Source of the DNA: Cafeteria roenbergensis
Lineage: Eukaryota > Sar > Bigyra > Bicosoecida > Cafeteriaceae
DNA length: 64,000 nt
Reading direction: 5' to 3'
Assembly (NCBI GenBank): GCA_008330645.1
Contig: VLTN01000019.1
Location: 124,001-188,000 of the forward strand
Shown piece after piece: positions 41,000 through 51,149 of this stretch. The notes below the pieces were generated by a model. It saw only the letters and a program-made list of their open reading frames with translations. It ran no database searches and was not told the origin of the DNA. Made by a program: the position numbers and the translations under genes. The stretch's first letter is position 1, and every line of letters starts with the position of its first letter.

Positions 41000-43900
41000 A
41001 TGAGCTCTTCCGGACGTCCCTCTCGGCCCTGGGCGCACGACGCGCCTGGGCTGCCCCCCCAAGGGCGCTACGAGCCCACCATGGAGGCGGGCGACGAGGT
41101 TGACCTGCCTGTGGCGTCTTCGGCGAGCCTGGATGCACCGCCGCTCCGAGAAGGCGCCGCTAGTCCACACCTCCTCGCCGAGTCGACCGACGAGCTCACG
41201 CGCCACCTGGTTGCTGCCAAGGCCGCCAGTACTGCGCTTCGGCGGCACAACACGGCTGTGTGCGATGCGGCTGCTGCTCTGGAAGCCGCGCGGCGTGGTA
41301 TGGCGCAGGCTGCCGAGTCGCAGGCGGCTGCGCTCGCTGGCGTCGTCGCGACTGCTGCTCGCACTGCCCGAGAAGCAACAGCTGCGCAAGCTGCGTCCCG
41401 CTCCGACCTGCTGGAGGAGCGCGAGCGCGCGGGGGCCGCGCTGGTGCGGGCCAAGGCTGCTGAAGCCGCAGCAGGCCAGCTCTCAAAGGACCTGGACGCT
41501 GCACGCGGCGAGTCGAGCAGGTGGCACCGCGAGGCCGCCCGGGCGCAAAGAAAGCTGGCAGGGACTTGTGCTGCAGCGTCGGCCCTGTCCATGTGCCAGG
41601 CAGCCGTGCTTCGCAGGCACCGGGATGCAGCTGCCCGAGAGCGGCGGGACCGTGCCGCCGAGATGGAGAGGCTAGCCTCCGCCCTGAGCAGCCGAGACGA
41701 CAGCCTCGCTGCCGCCAACAGACAAATCGCATCTGAGAAGGAGCTCGCGGCTTCGCGGGAGCTGCGGCTGCGGCAGCAGCTGACCGAGACGGCAACGGAG
41801 CGAGACGAGCTGCGCCTTGCGCTCGCGGCGGCCGTCAGCGACGCGGCCGCGGCAAGGGAGGAGGCCGAGAAGGAAAAGGCGGCGTTTCGCGATCGAGAGG
41901 CCGCGCTTGAGCGGGAGGCGCTGGATCTGCGCAGCAGGCTGGACGAGGCAAGGCGGGCCGCAGGCAATGCCGCGAACAAGCCAGCGGCCGCCGAGGCCCG
42001 CGCCAGGGCAGCCGCCCGGAGCGGCTCGCGCACGCGGCCAGGCAGCGGGCTGCTGTGCGAAGAGGAGCCGTCCGGAGGCGCGGCCTGGCCCGCAGCCCGC
42101 CACGCCGGCGTGGTGCTGCTCACGCCGGGGCGCGGGCGCGGGCTGGTGCCTGAAACCCCTGCAGCGCCGCCCACCTGTGCTGCTCCTGCCCCGCCAACGG
42201 CGTCGTCAGGGAGGCCGTTCGCCGAACCAGCAGGCCGCGCTGCGTCTCTAGCGGACGATCCACCGGCGTCCCGCGCTGCCGGGCCTACGGCGTCCGCTCC
42301 CGCTCCCGCTCCCCGGGGCGGCGTCGCGGTTCTGCTGCACCCCCTGGAGCGAGGCAAGTCGCTGGTGCTCCAGCCGGGCTGGCTCTACTCGCTGTCGCGC
42401 GGTGATGTCGCCGCTCCCTGGCCTCGCCTTCACATTCCCGAAGGCCCCGCTGGCGCCGCGGCGGCCCAAGTGGCGAGGCTGCCGCTTTGGCCAACATCTC
42501 TTGCGACGGCATGGGTCAAGGCTGGGTCAGGCCGCGAGCCAGTGGAGTGCTCCCGTCGGCCTTGGGTTGGCTTGGCTGTGCTCAGTGGCAGCCCTGGCGA
42601 CGCGTCAGGCAGCGGGGTCGGCGCAGCTCCCCCGCGGGTCGTCCTGGTGTTGAGCTCCCGGGCAGGCCACGGGAGCGGCCGTGCCCGCAAAAAGCCGGCC
42701 CCGTTCGAAGCAGCGTTGGTGCGCCACTGCGCCAGCAGCGCGTTCACCACAGAGCTCGCGCGCGTGGCGCTGGCAGGCCAGCAAGGAGAGGCGCCGACGG
42801 CTCGCCCGCCTCCAATGGGCGCCGAGGAGCGCGCCGGTCCCTCGCGCCCAGCGACATGGCGCCAGGCTTCGGCATGGGAGCTGGTGCTCCAGCCGGCGGG
42901 AGTGCGCGAGACGCTTCGTGGCGGCGGCCTCTGCCCAGCGGGCGCGTCACCAGGCGTGACCTCGGTTGGAATGATGACGCTGGAATCGGGGGACGTCGTA
43001 GTTCCTCGAATTCCGTCGGTTTGGTGGCCGGAGCCTGCCAGCACAGACTCCAGGTGCCGTCCTCCCGACGAAGGCGGCAGCACGCCCGCCCACCCGGCGT
43101 TTGCAGACAGAGCCTCGTTCCGCGTGGTGACGCTTTCGGGCGACGCTGCACAAGCGATGCAGCTGACGAGCGCATGCTGGAGGGCGTCGGCCATCAGCAG
43201 GAAGCCAGGCAGCGATGAGTCCGCGAGCGCGCCCGGAAACGCCGAGGCTGGGCAGCAGCGGGGAATCCGGACGCTTTCAACTCTTGAGGGCACGTCACAG
43301 GCAACGCAAGCGCGCCCGGGAGCCGACGCCTTGGCGGCGGCGCCGGTCCGGGAAAGTTGCCCCCGAGCCGGAAACATCGGGCCACCCGGCGAGCAGCCGG
43401 CCTCAGCGCAGCCAGAGGTTTGCGGGAGAGGTGTGGACCCCCCATCGGGAGCAGCATGTTGCGCGGCTGAAGGCGTCGAGCCGAGCTCCCCCGCAGTCGC
43501 CAGCGGGGTGATGTGCAGCGCGGCAGAGGGTGGCATTCCGGATGAGTCGCTTCTGCTGGAAATGGAAGCGTTCGGTGGGCGGCTGCTGAGCGCCGAGCGC
43601 GGCACGAGCACGGCGAGGAAGCCGAGAGCAGCCCGCCGCCCACGAGTCAGCGATGATGATGGTGAGGGGGGAGGCATTGTCGCGCGCCTCTCGTGGGGGT
43701 CGGGCGAGGGATCGCCGGTGATTGGCCTGAGCGACCTTGCTGGCCCGGCGCAAGGTGAGCGGGCCAGTGCTGACAGCGCCGAGTCTGGCGGAGCGGCACT
43801 GGTAGTCTCTGCCGCGACCAGCGTTGCTGCCGGCGGATGCTCTCCTAGAGCGCGCGGCAGGGCGTGCTCCCCCCCGGACGATGCCACCGGTTTCGGTGTG

Positions 43901-44131
43901 GGAGACGATGACGAAACAGTCACAGGATCGGAATCCGCCCCGGCGCCGCCAGTGCGGGCAGCCAAGCGCGTGAGGATATCAGAGCCGCCGCAGCTTGCGC
44001 CGGCAAGCGCCAAGCGGGAGCGCATCGGCAAAGACCTGGCTGGCGTGTGGGATGTGCCAATGGAGCCAAAGACGCCCACGCTTAGAGCAGGCAAGCTCGG
44101 TCTCGCAGGGCGCAGGCCTTCGCGTCGGTGA
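41000..44131 (+). CDS. Coiled-coil protein with basic C-terminus, unknown family
   Basis: The product is 1,043 residues from ATG 41000 (MSSSGRPSRPWAHDAPGLPP). The frame upstream to 40772 is open, but this ATG gives the first compositionally uniform start. Residues about 61-334 are a long Ala/Arg/Glu coiled coil (RDREAALEREALDLRSRLDE is typical). A middle block of roughly residues 440-600 has hydrophobic strands (GVAVLLHPLERGKSLVLQPG, PPRVVLVLSSRAGHG) and may be folded. The rest is disordered and acidic. A basic patch near 988 (AAKRVRISEPPQ) and the terminal LAGRRPSRR look like nuclear localisation signals. It is head-to-head with the JmjC gene. I cannot name a family; a nuclear scaffold role is only inferred. 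Confidence 0.7.
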   Translation: MSSSGRPSRPWAHDAPGLPPQGRYEPTMEAGDEVDLPVASSASLDAPPLREGAASPHLLAESTDELTRHLVAAKAASTALRRHNTAVCDAAAALEAARRGMAQAAESQAAALAGVVATAARTAREATAAQAASRSDLLEERERAGAALVRAKAAEAAAGQLSKDLDAARGESSRWHREAARAQRKLAGTCAAASALSMCQAAVLRRHRDAAARERRDRAAEMERLASALSSRDDSLAAANRQIASEKELAASRELRLRQQLTETATERDELRLALAAAVSDAAAAREEAEKEKAAFRDREAALEREALDLRSRLDEARRAAGNAANKPAAAEARARAAARSGSRTRPGSGLLCEEEPSGGAAWPAARHAGVVLLTPGRGRGLVPETPAAPPTCAAPAPPTASSGRPFAEPAGRAASLADDPPASRAAGPTASAPAPAPRGGVAVLLHPLERGKSLVLQPGWLYSLSRGDVAAPWPRLHIPEGPAGAAAAQVARLPLWPTSLATAWVKAGSGREPVECSRRPWVGLAVLSGSPGDASGSGVGAAPPRVVLVLSSRAGHGSGRARKKPAPFEAALVRHCASSAFTTELARVALAGQQGEAPTARPPPMGAEERAGPSRPATWRQASAWELVLQPAGVRETLRGGGLCPAGASPGVTSVGMMTLESGDVVVPRIPSVWWPEPASTDSRCRPPDEGGSTPAHPAFADRASFRVVTLSGDAAQAMQLTSACWRASAISRKPGSDESASAPGNAEAGQQRGIRTLSTLEGTSQATQARPGADALAAAPVRESCPRAGNIGPPGEQPASAQPEVCGRGVDPPSGAACCAAEGVEPSSPAVASGVMCSAAEGGIPDESLLLEMEAFGGRLLSAERGTSTARKPRAARRPRVSDDDGEGGGIVARLSWGSGEGSPVIGLSDLAGPAQGERASADSAESGGAALVVSAATSVAAGGCSPRARGRACSPPDDATGFGVGDDDETVTGSESAPAPPVRAAKRVRISEPPQLAPASAKRERIGKDLAGVWDVPMEPKTPTLRAGKLGLAGRRPSRR

Positions 44132-44358
44132 ACATCTGCCAGCGTTGCATTGGCTCGGTGTTGGCCTCAGGAGCGCATGTTGCAGCCGTTCTTTGTTTGG
44201 GGGGATCGCTTCTTGCAACGCAGCGCTGGCAAGGCGAGTCCCCACGACCAGATCACACCAGCAGTTGGGCCAGCCGCTCCATGCGCACAGCACATTCTGC
44301 TCGAACGTCGGCAGAGGCTACTTTGAGCCGTCTGCAATACTCAGGCCGCACGCCCATA

Positions 44359-47300
44359 CTAAGCCCACGACAAAGGCCTGCCAGAGGCAGCATCCTTGTG
44401 AAGGTGCGCAAGAGGCGAAACAAACTCCTGCTTAGGTGCTTCCGCGCTGGAAGGGCGGCGCACTGTCGATCGCTGGACGCCTTTGGCGCCCTTGGTCGGC
44501 ACGGCCACGATGATGGCAGCCCGTGTGAGAGCGCCGAAGGCAACGACCTCCAGCGCCAGCACCGCGCCCGCCAGCCCTATCACCGCAGGCACAGCCGCCG
44601 CCTGCAACAGCCCCGTCACGATGGCCGCCGCACCCAGAAGCAAGCCAGCACACCCCCCGAGCCGGTGACATGCCAGCCAGCTAGGCCGCCATTGGGAGTC
44701 CTTCGCCGGGCGCGCCATCCCCAGCACCGCCAGCCCGCTCCCCAGAAGCACCACCACAAGCCCGCCCGCCTTGTGAAGGCTCCCGAAGTGGCTCCCGCCC
44801 GACTGCGCGACGAGTGCGATGGCCGTTCCAGCCCCGGCCAGCGACGCCAGAGTGCCCGCAGTCTGCAGCATCCAGTGGAAGCGGAACCAGCACGCCCCTG
44901 GCCCCGCGGTCGGCGGCACGCCCCTCGCGAATCGCGCGACCAGAGCCCCGACCGGAAGCAGCACGCCCCACGACAGGAACATCAGTGAGCCGTGAACCAG
45001 CACAAGCACGTTCACGGGGGCGAGCGCCACCTTGCCCGTGCCCAGGTTGACGACTCGCTCGCCCCGGTTGGCGCCGTGGTACTGCATTGACTCGCGCCGG
45101 TCCGCCTCGGACGGCCCGCCGCCCACAGCGTACAGCACGCGGACGTCGCGCAGCGGCTCGATCACCACGTCCAGCGAGTCGCTCGTCTCGAGACGCCGCT
45201 CCACGTCCGCCCGCCACACCAGCCCGCCGCTCGCCTCTGACGACGCGCGCCGCCGCCCCACCGCCGACAACGACCGCCGGCTCGGCGGTGTCCCCTGCGC
45301 CAACACCTGCCGCATGCGGATCAGGTCCAGGTTCTGCGCCCCGTGGGGCACAACCCCCTCCAGCGTCGTGTTGCGCAGGTCGGCCTCCAGCACGCGTCCG
45401 CTCGCGCTGGGCGCACGGGGCAGCATCAACAGCGCCCAGACGTCGCTCATGCCAGCGCTGGCATCGCCCCGGCGAATGCCCACCGACGCCCACGAGTCGA
45501 CGGCCCACTCGAACTGCGCACGCCACACCCCTGCAGGGCGGCCGTCCACGCCCGCCGCCAGGATGCTCCACCGCATCACAACGCCCTCGGCCCGACTCGG
45601 GCCCAGCACGGCCTCGTGGTCAAACGAAGACGGGTCGAACAGCGCATTTGCCTCACGCACAGCCTCGGCAAGCCCCTCCACGCTGTCCGCAAGCACGACG
45701 CCCACACCCGCACTGCCGTCCACAGCAGCGCCCACGCCCCCGCCGGTCCGAAGCACGCTGGAGGGGTCGGAGACCTGGCGCTGCAGGTCGAGCGCAGCTT
45801 CGCCGGCGGTCGGCGTTGCGCCCTCGCCTGGGCCGGGCCGGCTGTCGGGAGGCAGCAGCACAAACGACACGCGCACGGAGCCCGCGACCACGGTGACGTT
45901 CACAAGGCGGCTGGGCCTCACGCGCAACGCGGCCGACACCTGCGAGCGGAATTCGTCGCGGAACCCGCCCGGCCTACCGTCCAGCTGCAAGTCCTCGATC
46001 GACAGCGCGAGTTGCAACGTCACGTGAGCCGCCTGGCGACCGAACGGCGACGGCGACGGCGACGGCGAAGGCGAAGGCGATGGCGAGCCCGACGGGGTCG
46101 AGGATGCTGCTGCCGTCGCTGCCGCGGAGCTGCTCGCCGTCGCGCTGGCGGACGGCGGCACAGTCGCAGTCGTGGTGGCCGTCACCGACGACGATGCCGA
46201 CGACGAAGCACTGGCCGTCCCCGTCGGAGCAGGGCTCGCCGCCGCCGACGGCGACCCGCTCGGGCTCGCCGAGGGCGATGACGTCACACTCGCAGTCGGG
46301 CTTGAGCTCGCCGTGGGGCTGGCCGAGGGCGACACGCTGGGCGACCCACTTGGGCTGGACGTGGCCGACGGCGAGCTCGTGGCCGAGGCCGAAGACGAGG
46401 CCGAGCCCGACGCTGTGGGGGTCACTGAGCTGCTGGAGGACGACGACGGCGACCCGCTCGGGGTCGGGGTAGCGGAGCTGTTCACGCTGGGCGTGGCGGA
46501 CGCGGTCGGCGATTGCGACGGGGTGGCGGACACCGAAGCCGTGCTCGAGGGCGACTGCGACGGTGACGCGGTGGCCGAGGCCGACGCGCTGCCGGACGGC
46601 GATGCGCTGGGCGAGGCGCTCTGCGACGGAGACGGCGAGGCGGTGCCCGTTGCGCTCGAGGAGGGCGAGGCAGACACGGACGGCGTCCCCGTCACGCTCG
46701 CGCTCGGCGTGTGCGAAGGGCTGCTCGTCGCGCTGGCGGTTGCTGTTGGGCTGCCGGACGCCGACACGGACGGCGAGGGCGTGCCCGTCGGCGTGGGCGT
46801 ACCCGTGCTGGACGCAGACGGGGTAGACGGCGGCGTGGGCGTCGGCTCTGGAGATGCAGCCGCCTCGCTCACAACCACGGTCACCTCGTGCCAAGACGCC
46901 GTGCGGCTCGTCACCACTGTCGCCCAGAACGATACGTCACCGAACCCCGCGAACGCTGGCGCAGCCCAATTGAACTCCGCCGACGTCTTGTCGGCGTTCC
47001 CTGTGTGCGTCATCTGGTCGTGGGCGCATGAGCTGGAGGCCTTGGAGTTGGTCTTGGGCGTCAGCGTCCCGGTGGACCCGGCAAACGCAGTGCTGGGCGA
47101 GCGGGCGGCGCCCGAGCTCGCGTCCGCCGTGAAGCCGCGGAACGTGCCCCCAGCGAGGCGGACCACGTAGGACTGCCCCGCCGTGTAGGACGTCACTGTC
47201 GCCCCGGCGGTGGTCCTGAGCTCCAGCGTGAAGGTGCCGGCGCCGGAGTTGCTGGTCCCGTGTCCGGGCTCATCCATACAGCTTGAGAGCCCTGCGGAAG

Positions 47301-47510
47301 GAAGGGCCAGCAGCGACGGCAGCGCCGTGGGTACCTTTTAGATTTGCTGCCGTTCATGCAGAGACTACGGAGCCCAGGAGCTCGCGCTTTGGTCGCTCGA
47401 GCCGGAGCAAGGCAAATGAGTGTTCGTTCTGGTCAATCTGGGCCGCGCTCACCGTCGCTGTAGCCATTGCATGCTCGCAAGGCCAATGACAGAGCGAGCA
47501 TGCGCACCAT
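44359..47510 (-). CDS. FRRS1-like ferric reductase, copy 1 (Reeler-DOMON-cytochrome b561)
   Basis: Model: exon 1 47510-47453, exon 2 47291-44359, 996 residues. Exon 1 gives the signal sequence MVRMLALSLALRACNGYSDG. Domains: Reeler at about 21-155, starting SSCMDEPGHG; Ser/Thr/Pro/Ala stalk at about 158-430; an SEA-like alpha/beta module at about 435-560 (VTLQLALSIEDLQLDG, LVNVTVVAGSVRVSFVLL); DOMON at about 588-770 (VMRWSILAAGVDG, SWASVGIRRGD, YHGANRGERVVNLG); cytochrome b561 at about 777-940 with haem-ligand His in LVLVHGSLMF, RFHWMLQTAG, SLHKAGG and ACHRLGG. This is the architecture of ferric-chelate reductase 1/SDR2, which passes electrons across a membrane to Fe(III). The C-terminal tail (TRAAIIVAVPTKGAKGVQ onwards) differs completely from that of copy 2. 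Confidence 0.88.
44536..47299. repeat. Near-identical direct duplicate block, copy 1
   Basis: This block matches 47964-50727 at a constant offset of 3,428 bp with no net insertion or deletion. By eye I count about 14 mismatches over 2,764 bp (roughly 99.5% identity). It covers the exon 2 start through the last membrane helix. Identity stops abruptly at both ends. Confidence 0.92.
47292..47452 (-). other. Intron (161 bp) in FRRS1-like copy 1
   Basis: Minus strand: donor GTGAGC after AGCGACG, acceptor CTTCCTTCCGCAG. Phase 1 (G + GG makes Gly). It joins a signal-peptide exon ending GYSDG to LSSCMDEPGHG. Copy 2 has an intron at the same codon and phase. Confidence 0.8.
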
Positions 47511-47798
47511 TGCAGGTTTGCCTCGCCATGAAGTGGCCCGCTTCGCCCTTTCTCGCATGTTGCGCGGGTGACCCTTGGCAACTGTTGCTTGCCTCCGCGT
47601 CACAAGCACCGGCTCGACCGGCTCTGCCGGCTCGATTCGCTTCGGGCGCACCAACAAACAGGCCATGGGAGAGCCGAAACAACGACACAAGCACATCAAA
47701 AGCCTCCATGCTCCGATTCCTGTCCCAAGAATGTCGCAGAGCGTGAGCGTCTGCGGCGGTCGATGGAAGGCTGGGTAGCTGCGCCAACACTCTGACAC

Positions 47799-50700
47799 TC
47801 AAGGCACAACTTTGGGGTCGTCTCGAAGAGGCGATTTCACAACTACCGTCTTCACGTCAATCCTCCCTGAGCGACTTTGGAGAGAGGCATGCCTTTGGCC
47901 TTGCTGGTCTATCGGCGAGGCAGCCCTTGAAGAGCTCGAGCGCCACAGCGCCGAGAGGGCAATGAAGGCAACGACCTCCAGCGCCAGCACCGCGCCCGCC
48001 AGCCCTATCACCGCAGGCACAGCCGCCGCCTGCAACAGCCCCGTCACGATGGCCGCCGCACCTAGAAGCAAGCCAGCACACCCCCCGAACCGGTGACATG
48101 CCAGCCAGCTAGGCCGCCATTGGGAGTCCTTCGCCGGGCGCGCCATCCCCAGCACCGCCAGCCCGCTCCCCAGAAGCACCACCACAAGCCCGCCCGCCTT
48201 GTGAAGGCTCCCGAAGTGGCTCCCGCCCGACTGCGCGACGAGTGCGATGGCCGTTCCAGCCCCGGCCAGCGACGCCAGAGTGCCCGCAGTCTGCAGCATC
48301 CAGTGGAAGCGGAACCAGCACGCCCCTGGCCCCGCGGTCGGCGGCACGCCCCTCGCGAATCGCGCGACCAGAGCCCCGACCGGAAGCAGCACGCCCCACG
48401 ACAGGAACATCAGTGAGCCGTGAACCAGCACGAGCACGTTCACGGGGGCGAGCGCCACCTTGCCCGTGCCCAGGTTGACGACTCGCTCGCCCCGGTTGGC
48501 GCCGTGGTACTGCATTGACTCGCGCCGGTCCGCCTCGGACGGCCCGCCGCCCACAGCGTACAGCACGCGGACGTCGCGCAGCGGCTCGATCACCACGTCC
48601 AGCGAGTCGCTCGTCTCGAGACGCCGCTCCACGTCCGCCCGCCACACCAGCCCGCCGCTCGCCTCTGACGACGCGCGCCGCCGCCCCACGGCCGACAACG
48701 ACCGCCGGCTCGGCGGTGTCCCCTGCGCCAACACCTGCCGCATGCGGATCAGGTCCAGGTTCTGCGCCCCGTGGGGCACAACCCCCTCCAGCGTCGTGTT
48801 GCGCAGGTCGGCCTCCAGCACGCGTCCGCTCGCGCTGGGCGCACGGGGCAGCATCAACAGCGCCCAGACGTCGCTCATGCCAGCGCTGGCATCGCCCCGG
48901 CGAATGCCCACCGACGCCCACGAGTCGACGGCCCACTCGAACTGCGCACGCCACACACCTGCAGGGCGGCCGTCCACGCCCGCCGCCAGGATGCTCCACC
49001 GCATCACAACGCCCTCGGCCCGACTCGGGCCCAGCACGGCCTCGTGGTCAAACGAGGACGGGTCGAACAGCGCATTTGCCTCACGCACGGCCTCGGCAAG
49101 CCCCTCCACGCTGTCCGCAAGCACGACGCCCACACCCGCACTGCCGTCCACAGCAGCGCCCACGCCCCCGCCGGTCCGAAGCACGCTGGAGGGGTCGGAG
49201 ACCTGGCGCTGCAGGTCGAGCGCAGCTTCGCCGGCGGTCGGCGTTGCGCCCTCGCCTGGGCCGGGCCGGCTGTCGGGAGGCAGCAGCACAAACGACACGC
49301 GCACGGAGCCCGCGACCACGGTGACGTTCACAAGGCGGCTGGGCCTCACGCGCAACGCGGCCGACACCTGCGAGCGGAATTCGTCGCGGAACCCGCCCGG
49401 CCTACCGTCCAGCTGCAAGTCCTCGATCGACAGCGCGAGCTGCAACGTCACGTGGGCCGCCTGGCGACCGAACGGCGACGGCGACGGCGACGGCGAAGGC
49501 GAAGGCGATGGCGAGCCCGACGGGGTCGAGGATGCTGCTGCCGTCGCTGCCGCGGAGCTGCTCGCCGTCGCGCTGGCGGACGGCGGCACAGTCGCAGTCG
49601 TGGTGGCCGTCACCGACGACGATGCCGACGACGAAGCACTGGCCGTCCCCGTCGGAGCAGGGCTCGCCGCCGCCGACGGCGACCCGCTCGGGCTCGCCGA
49701 GGGCGATGACGTCACACTCGCAGTCGGGCTTGAGCTCGCCGTGGGGCTGGCCGAGGGCGACACGCTGGGCGACCCACTTGGGCTGGACGTGGCCGACGGC
49801 GAGCTCGTGGCCGAGGCCGAAGACGAGGCCGAGCCCGACGCTGTGGGGGTCACTGAGCTGCTGGAGGACGACGACGGCGACCCGCTCGGGGTCGGGGTAG
49901 CGGAGCTGTTCACGCTGGGCGTGGCGGACGCGGTCGGCGTTTGCGACGGGGTGGCGGACACCGAAGCCGTGCTCGAGGGCGACTGCGACGGTGACGCGGT
50001 GGCCGAGGCCGACGCGCTGCCGGACGGCGATGCGCTGGGCGAGGCGCTCTGCGACGGAGACGGCGAGGCGGTGCCCGTTGCGCTCGAGGAGGGCGAGGCA
50101 GACACGGACGGCGTCCCCGTCACGCTCGCGCTCGGCGTGTGCGAAGGGCTGCTCGTCGCGCTGGCGGTTGCTGTTGGGCTGCCGGACGCCGACACGGACG
50201 GCGAGGGCGTACCCGTCGGCGTGGGCGTACCCGTGCTGGACGCAGACGGGGTAGACGGCGGCGTGGGCGTCGGCTCTGGAGATGCAGCCGCCTCGCCTAC
50301 AACCACGGTCACCTCGTGCCAAGACGCCGTGCGGCTCGTCACCACTGTCGCCCAGAACGATACGTCACCGAACCCCGCGAACGCTGGCGCAGCCCAATTG
50401 AACTCCGCCGACGTCTTGTCGGCATTCCCTGTGTGCGTCATCTGGTCGTGGGCGCATGAGCTGGAGGCCTTGGAGTTGGTCTTGGGCGTCAGCGTCCCGG
50501 TGGACCCGGCAAACGCAGTGCTGGGCGAGCGGGCGGCGCCCGAGCTCGCGTCCGCCGTGAAGCCGCGGAACGTGCCCCCAGCGAGGCGGACCACGTAGGA
50601 CTGCCCCGCCGTGTAGGACGTCACTGTCGCCCCGGCGGTGGTCCTGAGCTCCAGCGTGAAGGTGCCGGCGCCGGAGTTGCTGGTCCCGTGTCCGGGCTCA

Positions 50701-50961
50701 TCCATACAGCTTGAGAGCCCTGCGGAAAGCAAGAGCAACGGCCACGAATCGCACCAGAGCAATAGAGCAATCACTACGGGTGGGGTGAGGTGGTGGGCAG
50801 CGAGCTATTCGCCGGCAGCCCCGTGACGCATGGCTGCACGGGCACGCGCCCGGAATCGCAACTGAACGCGGCGCACCTGTGCTGTACCCGCTTGCCCGCA
50901 GGACCAAACCGACCGCGAGCACTGCCACAGCTGTTTGCACGACCCCGAAACCTGCAGGCAT
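47799..50961 (-). CDS. FRRS1-like ferric reductase, copy 2 (Reeler-DOMON-cytochrome b561)
   Basis: Model: exon 1 50961-50877, exon 2 50719-47799, 1,001 residues. Exon 1 encodes a signal peptide (MPAGFGVVQTAVAVLAVGLV then LRASGYST) that aligns only loosely with copy 1 exon 1 (both end GYS-D/T-G). The remaining domains are as in copy 1, with amino-acid differences such as SQT for SQS in the stalk, VVGEAA for VVSEAA and HRFGG for HRLGG. The tail after the last helix (ALWRSSSSRAASPIDQQGQR onwards) is unrelated to that of copy 1. A simpler start at 50774 (MIALLLWCDSWPLLLL) also looks hydrophobic. I prefer the spliced model because exon position, phase and terminal residues match copy 1. The start is 188 bp from the divergent Dispatched-like gene. 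Confidence 0.87.
47964..50727. repeat. Near-identical direct duplicate block, copy 2
   Basis: Partner of 44536-47299; see that entry. The boundaries fall just inside the last membrane helix on one side and just past the exon 2 splice acceptor on the other. Confidence 0.92.
50720..50876 (-). other. Intron (157 bp) in FRRS1-like copy 2
   Basis: Minus strand: donor GTGCGC after AGCACAG, acceptor GCTTTCCGCAG. Phase 1, at the same codon as the copy 1 intron. Intron sequences of the two copies are otherwise unlike each other, while exon 2 is almost identical. Confidence 0.72.
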
Positions 50962-51149
50962 CCCCCACCGCGCTCGCAAAGTGCCGCTGGGTCGAGAGGG
51001 GCACGATTCTGAGTCGCAGTAATTGAGGGCTGTGCTGTTTTTCCACTCTCGAGCAATCGTCAGTTGCTCTGCCACACCACCGGCTTTCCAGGACAGCCGC
51101 TCCGCGCAAGCAGGCCGTGCACCCGGGCCTGGTGTCGCCCCCCAGCACC
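50962..51149. promoter_or_regulatory. Divergent intergenic region between FRRS1-like copy 2 and Dispatched-like genes
   Basis: These 188 bp lie between the two start codons under the spliced model. It should contain both core promoters. No motif is recognised. Confidence 0.3.

Noticed and set aside
40568-41389. N-terminal extension of the JmjC frame
   Set aside because: It lacks domain character, is antisense to the coiled-coil gene's start, and an ATG at 40567 gives a cleaner start.
46172-50598. Plus-strand acidic frames opposite both FRRS1-like stalks
   Set aside because: They are shadows of the Ser/Thr/Pro stalks. The minus strand carries Reeler, DOMON and b561 domains in frame.
50705-50774. 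Hydrophobic start MIALLLWCDSWPLLLL as the signal peptide of FRRS1-like copy 2
   Set aside because: Possible, but a spliced exon with the same position and phase as in copy 1 explains both genes, and this stretch ends in a splice-acceptor-like sequence.
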